A DNA stretch of 64,000 nucleotides, taken from contig CM035809.1 of NCBI GenBank assembly GCA_020466095.1, forward strand, positions 25,263,455 through 25,327,454, given 5' to 3'. This DNA comes from Chlorops oryzae. Taxonomy: Eukaryota > Arthropoda > Insecta > Diptera > Chloropidae. Positions 26,236-38,063 of this stretch are shown here, one piece after another; position 1 is the stretch's first letter; the number at the start of each line of letters is the position of its first letter. The notes beneath the pieces were generated by a model that saw only the letters and a list, made by a program, of their open reading frames with translations, did not search any database and had not been told where the DNA came from. The position numbers and the translations under genes are program-made.

Positions 26236-27150
26236 TTGATCATTATCTTTATTAAAAACATCATCATTATCATCATCATCATTATCATTATTATTATTAT
26301 TTCAATTATTATTATCATAAACATCATCATCACATTCAACATCATCATCATTATCTACATCATCATCATTATAATCATCATCATCATTTTTATCATCATC
26401 ATCAACATTTTTATCATCATTATAAGTATCATCATAATCATCATCATCATTATAATTATAATTTGAATCATTAATTTCCTAAACATCATCATTACATTCA
26501 ACATCTTCATTATCATTATCATCATCATTATCATCGTCATTATCATCATCATCATTATCATCATCATTACCATCATCATCATCATCGTCATCATCATCAT
26601 CGTCATCATCATCATCATCATCATCATCATTAGCATCATTATTATTATTATCATCATCATCATCATCATCGTCATAATTATCATCGTAATCATCATAATA
26701 ATAATCATCCTCATAATAATTATCATCATCAACATCATCATCATTATCATCATCATTATCATCATCATCATTATCATCATCATTATCATTATAATGATCA
26801 TTATCATCATTATCATTATTATCATTACAATCATTATCATCACAAACATCATCATCACATTCAACATCATCATCATAATCATTATCGTCATCATTATCAC
26901 CATTATTAACATCATTATTATCATCATTGTCATCATCATTATTCTCATCATTTTCATCATCATTATCATTATCATTTCAATCATTATCATCATAAGCACC
27001 TTCATCACATTCAGCATCATAATCATAATCATCATCCTCATGATCATCATCACCATCATCATTATTATTATTATCATTTCAATCATTATCATCATAAACA
27101 GCATCATCACATTAAACATCATCATCATCATACACATCATTATCATTATT
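26236..27150 (+). repeat. (ATC)n trinucleotide array, second locus
   Basis: About 900 bp of ATC triplets. Higher-order repeats of a block like CATCATCACATTCAACATC recur (near 26320, 26495, 26845, 27005 and 27105), showing that larger segments were duplicated within the array. Confidence 0.97.
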
Positions 27151-27159
27151 ATATGTTGG

Positions 27160-29585
27160 TTTCGATTGAGGTCAAGGTCAAATCACTAGATTATAAGGTA
27201 GTAGTATACATAGTAGACAAATTCGACTTCCTAATACATGACTCATGTCTAAGAAGAACTGTTCTCAGTCCCCAACAAGGGCATTGATCTCCTCATATTT
27301 CTTCCTTCCTGCGACCACATTTCTATCACAACTATTTACATTTCCAAAGGGTTAGTATTTAAGCTTCCCTCCCACCTGAGACTTAAGAAAAAATCAAAAG
27401 GTAAATAAATTCAGACGAGTTGAAAGACCTTTTGCAGAAAACAAATTACGCATACGAAGATCACTTTGAAACCATTAAAAATAAAAATAAATTTTGAAAA
27501 AAAATAGGAAAAATGTCACTTAAAAGTATTTAGCAACAACACAAAAAAAGGCGATTATATTGTGTCTGCGTTCGCCGATGTCTGTCCGGTCTGGTCTGGT
27601 ATCAGTCAAAGTCATACGCGCATAACCGATTTTCCTCGCTAGAGCAAAGTACCTCTTTCATCCGAAGACCCCATTCAAATAAAACATTGACAATTGCGCA
27701 CCAAGTTGAGCTCTTTCATCAATTTGAATGTAATGGAAAAGAGGGGGGAAAAAAAAATTAAATAATTTTCCGTGCCATGGCGGCTTGGTTTCCAATTCAT
27801 CAGGAATTTCGGCGCAGAAGTTTCTGCAAATATTCAATACATCCCAAAAATATGGAGCCACTTTTAATCATTGATTGTAACTGGTTCCATATGCTTACAT
27901 GTGTTGAAAATGTGTGCCTGAATTGCTGCTCCATTGGAAACAAATCGAATTTAGTAAAAAATTTTCTTTTCTTCAACTTTTTATAAAAATTTATTTTCGT
28001 AAATTATTTTCTTCCTTATTTTTTTTTTTTGGCGAATTTTCTTATACACTGCAATTGCATAGAAAATTCGACTCTCGCCTCGAACTCGCCCCACACGCAG
28101 TCTGATAATTTCCCTCGATCGGAAATCGCTCACTCGTGCACACAGACAACAGACTACGCCGATCGATCCATGTTACACCCTCTCGATTCAATTTGAGAAT
28201 TTTCAACTTTTGATTGCATTCGAATTAAAAGTCACGCACTTATCGCGATCGGTCAGAGGAATCGACAAATGAGGGAAAAGCGAAGGAAAATCGTGCGGAA
28301 AAACTATGCAAGAAATGCCAAACAATTATTATGTCTCGCATTCGCAATTCGCATTTCGTTTTCGTTTTAATTTTCTCGGTGTGCATTGAACAAGTAAATT
28401 CTTGTACGACTAGAACCATTCATCTCCCTGTGGAGCTTGTCGTACACGCCGTTCAGAGTGATCGGGGAGAGAAATCATCAAATTTGAAATGAAAATCATG
28501 TGTCTGCCAAATCTAAATCAATGGGCGGTTGAAATGTCTACACATTTTTCTTCTCTTTGTTGAGTTAGCAGGAGTATCGCATTTCGTTTGGGTCGGGTCT
28601 TTTAAAGTGTTTCGTTATTAAAAGCTTTTAAAAAATTTTCTTTTTTATGACATACATTTTTGCTTTCTTGAACTTTTAGTCTCTAGAATTGCCCTAAATT
28701 GGGTCACTTGAAAGGAGACTAGGCGAAGTTTATAATATTTTTAGCCTATGAGATTGGATTAGAGCCTAGGAGGTGCTAGATGGTTGAAGACAAATTCTCC
28801 TCTCATAGTCCCCAAAGCTCTACGACTTCCTTAACTCTAGAGTTCGAAACAAAACTACTTTTAAGTAAATTTTATCACCTCCAAATATCTCAGAAAACCC
28901 CCGAACATTGCCACTATGAGTAGAAGTCCTCAGGAAATGAGATCCGTGAAGGTTGTACGATTTATTGTATTATTCCAGAAGACTTTAATGTGAAAGTCGA
29001 AGGTCTGTCGATGACAAATAAATGTAGAAACATATAGTCAGGCCGATTCTTAATTTGCATCTCCAGGAAATCTTCATTAGAAAACTTATAAGTGAGTTTC
29101 GATAAAGATGACTATTTTCAAATTAACTGGGATAAAATTTCCGGGAATATTTAAAACTAGGCTGAGCAAATTGGCTGCCAAATGTAGCGCCAGTGACTAG
29201 ATTTGGTATACTTAGTCTAGAGATTTATGGACACCTCCCACTATAATTATGAGTGCCTTCACAAGAAAAGCTTCACAGTGTTTTAATTTCCAGGGGTTCT
29301 AGTGAAATTTTTTAAGGGTGCAATTGGACACTTTTAGCCCTTTTTCACTTCTTTAGGTATTTAAGTCCTACCGGACCGTTTTAAGTACAGATTAATTTTT
29401 GTTGCTGCACACATATCTTCCCCCTAAGAAGCTGTCTTGAAAGCCCAAATTTCCAGTTGAACCTTCGCTCGCAATCTGTTATGCCAAGTCAACCCAGTTT
29501 TTGGTCCAATTCAAGCCCAATTAAGGTCATAAGAAAGGAAAATTTTGCCCTTTGAGCAACCAATTTTCAACAAAAACAAGTCAAT
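27160..29585. other. Non-coding, no gene seen
   Basis: Mixed-composition spacer. 27540-28450 is less AT-rich than its surroundings and free of simple repeats, as regulatory or untranslated sequence can be, but I see no ORF or core promoter I would defend. Confidence 0.35.
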
Positions 29586-29589
29586 TACA

Positions 29590-29872
29590 GTCAAACTTCC
29601 ATAACTCTAACTTCTACAACTCGAATTTTCTATAACTCGAACTGAATCGGGTGACAATAGGGAATATTTTCATACAATTTCGTTTCCCTAACTCTAACTG
29701 ATCTAAGAATCGAGGATGCAGTGGATAGAAGAAAATGGAGAAAAAATTCAAAACATTCGGACCCCGGTATAAGCCGGGAAAGAACACGCTAGAAAAAGAA
29801 GAACTCAAAGTCTCTATAGATCGAACTATTTCTTTGGAAAATATTAGTTCGGGCTATGGAAGTAGGATAATT
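29590..29872. mobile_element. Candidate pogo/Tigger-like MITE remnant
   Basis: The left end begins TACAGTCAAACTTCCATAAC and continues with repeats of ATAACTCGAA. The right end, read inverted, has CCTACTTCCATAGCCCGAAC. This layout (CAGT start, TA flank, repeated TAACTCGAA words) is common for Tc1/mariner-pogo type ends. It is short, diverged and has no transposase. Confidence 0.4.
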
Positions 29873-30068
29873 TTTTTTAGAAAAACTAAAAATTTTTATA
29901 TGGTTAAATTTCTTTGCAAAAATACCGAAATCATCGATGGTTCCAGTGTAAAATAAAACCTCCCTTTCTTCGTTCATTTTGAGAGTATTTATCACAAAAC
30001 CATGTTCAACCATGCGAATTGTATGTATACATATGTATGTGGGCTACCAGGTCACATGTGTGACAGCG

Positions 30069-30460
30069 TTTTGTAAAAACAATATGAGAATTATAGTTTT
30101 GTATAAACAATATGAGAATTATAGTTTTTTATAAACAATATGAGAATTATAGTTTTTTATAAACAATATGAGAATTATAGTTTTGTATAAACAATATGAG
30201 AATTATAGTTTTTTATAAACAATATGAGAATTATAGTTTTGTATAAACAATATGAGAATTATAGTTTTTAATAAACAATATGAGAATTATAGTTTTGCAT
30301 AAACAATATGCGAATTATAGTTTTGTATAAACAATATGAGAATTATAGTTTTTTATAAACAATATGAGAATTATAGTTTTGTATAAACAATATGAGAATT
30401 ATAATTTTGTATAAACAATATGAGAATTATAGTTTTGTATAAACAATATGAGAATTATAG
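30069..30460 (+). repeat. 28-bp minisatellite, about 14 copies
   Basis: Unit ATAAACAATATGAGAATTATAGTTTTGT with very few substitutions (mainly G/T at one site in the T run, and one GAG-to-GCG change near 30310). The length, 392 bp, equals exactly 14 units, and the array ends abruptly. Confidence 0.97.
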
Positions 30461-32311
30461 GTCTGATCGAGAAAGTATGTGAAGGGGTTTCGGCATTCAA
30501 AAACTGATTAATTTGACTGTTTTCTTAACTCCATATGATTTATGATTCCTCGCTATTCTAGGGGATTTTTAATCTACAACACAAGTTCTTGCATACACTG
30601 TTGAGTCTGATCGTAAAACGATATTGAAATAAGGGTAGCCAACAATAATTTCACTTTCTTACCTTTGCTTTTAATATCGGTTAACCTATTTCAATTCATA
30701 ATTTCTCCAAAAAACAAGAATCGACACTCGTCTTATCAAAAATCTAACGAACTCCCAATGAAACAAAAAAAAGAAAAAAGCAAACTCACAACATCAAAAT
30801 ATAAAAGAAGGAGGCACAAAAAGAGTAAAAATCGGAAAGTAATCAGCAACCAGAAATGAAAACAGAAGCACATGTACTCGGCTTGTCGGCATTTGTATCT
30901 GAGCGCGATAATTTTTGAGGCCATTACTTTATCTATAATCACAATCACGCAGTCTCTTTTATCAATTTTTGCTAAATTTTTTCTGTTTCTGTTCCTTTTT
31001 CAATTTCTTTTTGTTTTTTGCATGTTTTCTTACGTAACGTTCGCAGCAAATTCAAATCAAATGACGAGTTTTTTTTTCGCACACACGAGTGACGAATTTG
31101 TGCGGAAAAATCGCTTATCGGGCAATGTTTCGATGTTGTTGAACCCACACGAACTAGCCGAGCCAGAGGCAGAATAGACGAAAAAATAAAAATAAAAAAT
31201 AAAAAATAAAAAGAATTGGTCGTGCCTGCATAACGCACAATAATTGAAATGATAATGAGAATATGTGAAAAAAATTAAAGAAAAAATAAAAAATTGAAAA
31301 AATGATAAAATGAGAATTCGAGAAGAGCACCACGAACACACCGGCGCGGCGCACAGCTTCGCAAATGTTTGCTCAGTTACGCTGCGTACGCGATACGCGC
31401 AAATGCACACATTTTGCAATTAAAAAACATTTTTTTTTTTTTAAATGGATGGATAAATAGTTATGCGCTTAGTTAGATGGTAGAAATTAGAGGGGAGCGC
31501 TGGAGATGATGACGATGTTGGACATGATAAGAAGATAGAAAATATCTTTATGCGAATCTGTGTATATACAGCTAAATAAACAAATTCACTCAGAGTTCCT
31601 ATAACGCGTGCAATGGCGAGAAGAAAGAAGAATTCGAAGTTCCTATGAGGTGCATAGAAAGGTACCAAAAGGGCAATTATGGAATTCAAAGATTAAACAA
31701 AGGCAAATGGGGAGCATAATTAAAACAAAAAACCAAAAAAAAAAAAAAAAAAAAAAAAAAAACTAGGTAAACAAATTTTAAAATCTGATAAAACGATTTT
31801 TTAAGGGTCTTGTTTATGTTTAGATACTGTCAGATATCTAGAACTCTAGCAACTATCTAGAAAAGTTAATATGGGGTATAACAATAAAAAAAGAAGAATC
31901 AAAATATAATTAAAAACTCAATAAAATAAAATAAACAATGCTTGAAATAATTTCAATAAGCACAGAAAGCGAAACAAAATAAAATAAAATTGTAATAAAA
32001 ATACAATCAAAACAAAGAAGAAATTAGCTAAAATATAACAGGAGAAATGGAAACCAAAACAAGCAATAAAATAATAAATTTTTACCTCATAAAGAGACCT
32101 GAAGAAGTGGTTCATTGAGAAGTCCATTTTTCTCAGGCATTATCTTCTCATTCAATTCCTTGCGTCCGCTCGGATCACATATTCCTTCTAATGAGAAAAT
32201 GGAGAAGTACGCCTTCTAGATCAGTACTGCCAGTTTTGGGATTTTCCCTCTTGATTTAGGGGTTTTTTGGCTATTAGGAGGGATTTTAGAGGGAACTAAT
32301 TTTCACATACC
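30461..32311. other. Non-coding, no gene seen
   Basis: AT-rich spacer with a long A run at 31735-31760 and A/T-rich simple sequence near 31180-31310. Phe-rich minus-strand frames at 30972-31419 are by-products of these. Confidence 0.4.
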
Positions 32312-32643
32312 TACACCGAGAGAAAAAGGTAGTTATATTAACGGAAAAAGCAGGTTAAAATAACCGAGTTCACCGTTAATTGTTAGCTTATGTGTAGTAG
32401 CGGTCAATTCAACAGTACAAACACAGTCAATAAGGATATAACTACCTGATGGTTGATATAACTGTCTCGCGGTTAAATCAACTGTCACCAGCGACTGGGA
32501 AAAAATAATTTAATTTTTTGCTTTGACTTTTTTTATCTTCTTTTATTAATATTTTTTTTTTTTATTAAATTATTATATTTTTTCTTTATTTATTTGTTTC
32601 TATTTAAATCTTTTTCTCTTTCATCTCTTTAAATTTTCTCGCC

Positions 32644-32712
32644 TCGGCCGAGCCTTGAACCGCTGACCTCCACACTTCGCTGGGCGAACGTCTTAACCAT
32701 TACGCTCTAAAC
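32644..32712 (-). other. tRNA-like sequence (A box and B box), non-functional
   Basis: On the minus strand TAGAGCGTAATGG (32698-32710) resembles an A box, and GGTTCAAGGC (32652-32661) a B box, at about tRNA spacing. The central stem TTCGC/GCGAA has only a 3-base loop, so it is not a working tRNA. Probably SINE- or tRNA-derived. Confidence 0.55.
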
Positions 32713-32949
32713 GAACGAATTTAATTTGTTGGTCAAAATGCTCACTTGAGCTTATGGTTGCTCAAGTTTTGGGGAACGTGCTTAAGGAATTGTTTCACTC
32801 CCAAAATGTTTTGCTTGAAAATGAACCATTAAAAAAAAAATTAAATAAATTAAAATCTTAAAAAATTTAGGAGAAAATTTTTGTCTTCCAAAACAACTGA
32901 ACAAAAAAAAACAGTAATTAAAAAAACAAATTCTGAAAAATTCCCGCCG

Positions 32950-33022
32950 CCAGCAGGGATAGAAGCCCGAAGCTCACGACTGTCGAGTCACAGCTTAAAC
33001 AACTGAGCTATCGAAAGACGGC
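32950..33022 (-). other. Second tRNA-like sequence, non-functional
   Basis: On the minus strand TAGCTCAGTTGTTTAAG (32994-33010) is a very good A box and D-arm. The B-box region GGGCTTCTATCCC (32956-32968) is degraded. Same orientation as its neighbour 300 bases away. Confidence 0.55.
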
Positions 33023-33169
33023 TGATCAGAATGCGAACTTATACGTCTAAGTGAACGAAAGCGAATTTGAACATAAAAAGTAACTGTTTTTCAACTGTTC
33101 ATTTGACTGCCTTCTTACTTTAACTGTTCTAAGTTGTTGATTTAACTGTTGTTATTTCTCTCGGTGTAA

Positions 33170-34120
33170 GGGGAATATGTCAAAACTGCCCTTGTTATTT
33201 CCAAATTACTTTTTTGTTTTGTTATTTATTACGAATTTTTTACTATTTAGAGGGAACATCTCAAATCTAGGGAGATTTAAGGAGCATTTTATTGCTGAAT
33301 CAATCTAATCTCGAGTCAATTCGAATTCATCCAAGAAATCGCCACCAAGTTAACTTCAAGACCCCGGGGAACCACCTGGTAAAACTGCTCTGGTTCGAGG
33401 ATAACATAGATGATTTTGAGGTTTTTCCAAGGTTCCCTAATCATCAGAAAATTTGTGCCTAAGTGGCTTTTCTTTATCGAAGGTTATATTGGAAAATTTG
33501 TTGTTCAAAGGGCAAAATAAATTTTTTTTCATTTCTTACGAACCCTAATTGGGCCTAAGTTCAGCCCAAAAAAGAGGTGACTTGGCATAACTGAATCGAA
33601 AGGCAATTCTGATAGGAATAAAAGATGATGTAAAAATGATGAAAAGTTGTGCTTTCACACAGTGTCTTAATGAGAAAATATATATCCGGGAACTTCAATA
33701 AAATTGTACCTATAAATGGCCCGGAAGTACCAAGGGCTCAAAGAAGTGAAAAATGGAGTAAAAACATACAATTTCTCTCTGATTTCTGGCACAAAAACCC
33801 CAACAAAAGCAACCCTAGGGGCACAAAATATTCCTCTACGACCCTGAATGATTCCAATAACGACTCTGAGGTTATATATGACGACATAGTCCCATTACAG
33901 GTAAATTGAGAAGCACTTTCAGACTATTTTGTAGAAGATCGGTAGACACGGTGAAAACCTCTGAGAAGTTTTTAAGGCGAATAGAATCACACCCGGGTCT
34001 TCAGTTCGAAATGTTTTGTCGGCATGCTCATCAGTCAAATATAAAATCGGGCCTAAATATTGCCAAGGCAAGCTCCTATTTTCTGCTAGAGAAAATGTTA
34101 GCGCTTGAACCAAGTGCTCC
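33170..34120. other. Non-coding, no gene seen
   Basis: Spacer between the TIR element and the LINE tail. Plus-strand frames at 33649-33909 and 33906-34196 have no recognisable motif; the second runs into the LINE tail. Confidence 0.4.
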
Positions 34121-34121
34121 C

Positions 34122-36540
34122 TTTATTTATTTATTTATTTATTTATTTGAAATGTTGAATCCTACACAGGAAGACAAGGTCTTAAAATTAGTGTAGGTGA
34201 TGCAAAGGAATTAGAAAGAAAAAAAAATTTCAATAGAAAGAAAGAAAGAGCAAGAAGAGAAAAGGAATATGTGCAGATATCTACATAATGCAATAAAAGT
34301 AATTAAATTTATAAGCTTAAAATGTAGAGTGGAATTTCATACATATATGAAGAAAAATAACAATCAATAACTTAAATGCTAAGTACTCTCAAGAAAACTT
34401 TTTGCCAATTTTTTAAACTTATCGACGTTTGCTGTAAACTGAATATTCGATGGTAGTGAGTTCCAGAGCTGCACAGAGAAAAGAAAAAATTGCCTTTCAG
34501 ATAAACGCAAGCGATGCCAAAAGGGAATAATATCGAGGTTGCGAGGAGAGTGGGTGAATCTTAGCTTGCTGTACAAATAAGAGGGTTCTCTTGTATATAT
34601 TATACGATGAAGAAATAGAACGGTTCGAAATTTAAGCAAATTTTTAAAGCTAAGACCAAATATTAGGCGACTATATTCAGACACATGGTCGGTTCTTCTA
34701 AGGTTAAAGATATACCTTGCTATGTTGTTAAAAGCTACATTCAGCTTTCTCATGTTTTCGTATTCGCAGTTAGCGAATATTTCGGCGCCATATAGCAGAA
34801 CTGGTACAAGATATGTCTTTCCCAGGAGTAGGCGAATGTTTTGCGGAGTTTGGTTTTGCATGACCCATAAAGATCGGAGAAGACCGTAGACTTTAGCCGT
34901 TGCAGCGGAAATATGATTACTCCATGAAAGATTGCGGTTGAAGATGATACCCAAATTTTTAGCTGTTTCAGAAAATTCAATTACAGAACTGCCAAGTTTA
35001 ATGTTAGGAGCATCAAAAAGATCAACAGGACGCTTGCCAATTATGAGACACTTAGACTTTCTGGCATTGATCTCAAGAGAATTCTGAGATGCCCATACGT
35101 GCAGTTTTTCCAGATCATCGTTAAGGAATGAAATTCCCAGATTTAGCTCATTAAGTTTACACCTTTGGATAAGCTGCACATCATCAGCATACATATGGAT
35201 ATCGCAATTTTTCAATACAGAAGGAAGATCGTTGATATATGTGTTAAATAGCAAGGGGCCAAGAATTGATCCTTGAGGGACACCACTTGTCAGAGGCAAA
35301 AGTTTTGACTTAAAATCCCCAACACAAACAGATTGAGATCTTTCGGTTAAATATGACTTTAATAGGCCCGTTGCATAAGAAGAGAAGTTGAAATTTCGAT
35401 TAAGTTTTAGACAGGCAATACTAGTATCAACTTTGTCAAAGGCCTTCGAATGATCGAGAAGACATAAAACAGAAACTTCATTGTTTTCAAGTGCAGCGCG
35501 AATATCCTCAACTACATTAATAATAACAGACACACAGCTACGATTACGTCTGAAGCCTGACTGACTTATCTGTCAAAAGAAGGATCTTGAATGATAAGTA
35601 CTGAGTAATTTGGGTATGTCATTGATCCTTTTCTATTAACGCGCTTTGACATGAATGGCAATATTATCGAGATAGGGCGGAATTCACCATTGTTTCTTGG
35701 GAATGGGAATAAACCCTCGCTCTTTTCCAGCAGATCTTTTTGTTTGTATTAACACGGACTTGGTTATTATGCTATTAAAGATGTGATGTGATCGTAGGTA
35801 GAATTTTAGGGTAGGATTGCTAGGATGAATTATAGGAGGAATATCGATCCAGGCCAGAATCGCACAAGGATTTTATGCTCAAGACCCGGTAGCCTTCTAA
35901 AACATCACAATCGTCAACGCAATAAAATGAAAATCCTTCAGTCATTTTCAGATTCCAAAGCGGAGTTAGAGCCAATTGTCCTAATCGTTGCAGGCCGTGC
36001 GCATTGAGAGACGAAATGGGCATTTAATTCATCTACATTTATGTCAAAGGCAACATCAGAATTACGATGTTTTTCATTACTTAGTCCCAAATTGGCTATT
36101 ACCATAAGAGTCCAGGTTTGCTTGCCACCACGAAGGCATTACTAGAATAATGTTCCTTAAAAATAAATCAGATTTAAGCCTTATAAATTATATCGGATTC
36201 ACTACCTTGTCTTACTGCACCTGCTTAAATTCCAGGCTAAAAAAAATCAGGAGTAAAGCGATATCGTTTCCAGCGATGCGTAGGCAAGATCACGGCTCAC
36301 AAAGAACCTGGGAAAATTTGAGCAATTTCGGCATTAAACCAGGGTTTATTCGCTAGTCCTTGTAGTTGCCGAATTGTTTTTAATGGAACGAAATGTATCA
36401 GAAAAGAGAACGTATATTATTGTTAAAGAAATTGACTTGATCATCAACCGAGACTCATCCATTCTCGTGGAGTGCCACTCGATGTAATGTCTAAGGCAAA
36501 GATTCCAAGAGTCTTTCGTGATAATTTATGCATTCCTTAG
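34122..36540 (-). mobile_element. 5'-truncated non-LTR retrotransposon (LINE), Jockey/CR1-like
   Basis: Read on the minus strand, the element starts inside the linker between endonuclease and reverse transcriptase: VDDQVNFFNNNIRSLF (~36450-36400), PWFNAEIAQIF, RDLAYAS and KRYRFTPD (~36340-36240). Next come VDELNAHFVSQ (~36040) and FSFYCVDDCDVLEGYRVLSIKS (~35935-35870). After these are FRPISIILPFMSK (~35690-35650), GFRRNRSC (~35550), the reverse transcriptase core, and a C-terminal WNSLPSNIQ segment. It ends in a 3' UTR and a (TAAA)n tail at 34122-34148. Several frameshifts and stops break the part above 35573. No endonuclease domain is present, so the copy is 5'-truncated and dead. The clade is approximate: YADD box, WNSLP tail and TAAA-type tail suit a Jockey/CR1-group LINE. 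Confidence 0.9.
34379..35572 (-). pseudogene. Reverse transcriptase ORF fragment of the LINE
   Basis: The longest open frame in the window (about 397 codons), with no ATG start: it opens just after a TGA at the frameshifted 5' side. Visible RT motifs in order are GFRRNRSC (RT2), CLLDHSKAFDKVD (with the first catalytic Asp), SGVPQGSILGPLLFNTYIND, HMYADDVQL (catalytic YADD), LEINARKSKCLIIG, and LGIIFNRNLSWSNHI (thumb). The C-terminal third has the RTDHVSEYSRLIFGL and LWNSLPSN segments seen in many insect LINEs. The core active-site residues are intact, suggesting a fairly recent insertion even though the 5' part is broken. Confidence 0.9.
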
Positions 36541-36647
36541 ATACGCCCTGTTTAAAACAGTTTTAATAATGATAATTGAATTTTCAAAAAATTAATAATT
36601 AAGTACTTTAATCCTTCAAGGTCTACACACCCTATTTAAAAAGTTGC

Positions 36648-36797
36648 AGACAACGAGGGCGTCCAAAACAGCGTTGGATGGACACAGTTAAATGGGACCT
36701 CGAGGCTGTAGGACTTTCCATGGAGGATGTAACTGATAGGACAAAATGGAGGAATTGGTCACGTTTTTGGGACCCCAGAGTAGGTCAGGACTTTTAA
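36648..36797 (+). pseudogene. C-terminal fragment of an RTE-like LINE
   Basis: 49 codons ending in TAA: RQRGRPKQRWMDTVKWDL, then EAVGLSMEDVTDRTKWR, then a short FWDPRVGQDF tail. The GRPKxRWxDxVxxDL...DRxxWR pattern is the hallmark of the C-terminus of RTE-type LINE polyproteins in many animals. Upstream sequence is not readable as RT, so only the tail is left. It lies head to head with the minus-strand LINE. Confidence 0.8.
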
Positions 36798-36799
36798 AA

Positions 36800-38004
36800 C
36801 GTAAGAAGGAGATTCCTTAAAGAATATAATAGTTTATTTCGTTAACCCTAGAGACCGTTTTTGGGTCTTATGAGATTATTGGAATGTCAAACTCGGAGAA
36901 ATGAAAAACCCTCGATAGACCTCGATCAGACAGCAGAAACTTCCTTTTTAGTCATTTCTTTAATCTCAGAAAATTTCATTAAAATTTGAAATAAATCCCT
37001 CATCCTGGCAGCACTGTTTCGTTAATACTTTCTCAAACGATCCGATCAAAAAAAAAAAAAAAAAATCCACAGCAATATTTTTACCCTCGATTAAGCAGTT
37101 TTAATCATAGACTTCTTTTTTGCCAAATTTTATGTTCATGATCATCTCGAGTCGCTCCATTCATTCCAATCTACATTTTTATGCCAAAAATTCATTAAGT
37201 GGCCTCTAAAAGCCACAACAACAATATCAAAAAACAACATCAAAAAACAACAAAGAATACCGAGAATGACGATTTGGAACGCATCTATTTGCGAAATCTA
37301 TTTCGGCCTGATTACTAATTTGCATTCACGAGAATAAAAGATCGAAAACATTTGAGCTTCGAACAATAAAGTGCGAAACTTATTACGGAACCAACGAATT
37401 TTATTCCTTCGTCGAATCGAAACGAAGAAACATTAGAGAAACATTGAGAAACATTCCGAAGTAGTTTTAAAATTTCTATTGTTACCTTTTTATAGGAGAA
37501 TAGAATAGGATAAGGAGAACTTACACATATGTTTGCCATATCAGAAAATATTTATTTTTCAGAAAGGTTAAAATCAGCAGTTGTCAACTTTTGAAGCTTC
37601 TTTGAAAATCATTCCGATCCTTTCTAGTGTTTGGTCCCTGCTTTGTGGAAATATTACTAACCTTTGACTGCAGAATACTCTTAGAAAAAGAAAGGCATTT
37701 CTTAATTGCCTGTTAAACGCTAGTTTCTTAAAGGGTCTGGCGGGTTAAGCAAAGGCATGCGGCATCATGAAAGGAATTTTTAAATTTTCTTGATTTTTCC
37801 ATAGGTGCCATCTAAAAACACTATGGAGACCACTTTTTAGATTTTTATTTTGAACGGCCTTTGAAATATCCTGAAAAATCCTCTTTCAATAAGCCTTTTT
37901 TCAAAATTTTATATCTCAACAACCAATTGAGATAGAGAGACGATCTAAGCAGATTCTGTTTGATAATAAAACAGGGAAGTTAAAAAATTTTTTTTTAATT
38001 TTTA
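36800..38004. other. Non-coding, no gene seen
   Basis: AT-rich spacer with an A17 run near 37050. No recognisable ORF. Confidence 0.4.
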
Positions 38005-38063
38005 CACTGAGAAAAATTTTTTTACAAAACTAAAAAGAAAATTTTGAATATTTTTTTCAGTGT
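38005..38063. mobile_element. 59-bp MITE-like hairpin with ACACTGA ends
   Basis: ACACTGAGAAAAATTTTTTT at the left is mirrored by AATATTTTTTTCAGTGT at the right. The ends match those of 23017-23302. Too short to code. Confidence 0.5.

Larger units (their letters stand above)
32312..33168. mobile_element. 857-bp TIR element with TACACCGAGAGAAA ends and two tRNA-like cores
   Basis: Perfect 14-bp TIRs: TACACCGAGAGAAA at 32312-32325 and TTTCTCTCGGTGTA at 33155-33168. If the outer TA is a target duplication, the ends are CACCGAG..., a Tc1/mariner-like arrangement. Both subterminal regions repeat words like GTTGATwTAACTGT (near 32450-32490 and 33090-33145). No transposase is present. The centre carries two tRNA-like sequences, both on the minus strand (separate entries). 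Confidence 0.75.

Noticed and set aside
26355..27189. 263-codon Met/Ile frame and its partner on the other strand
   Set aside because: Pure by-product of the ATC triplet array.
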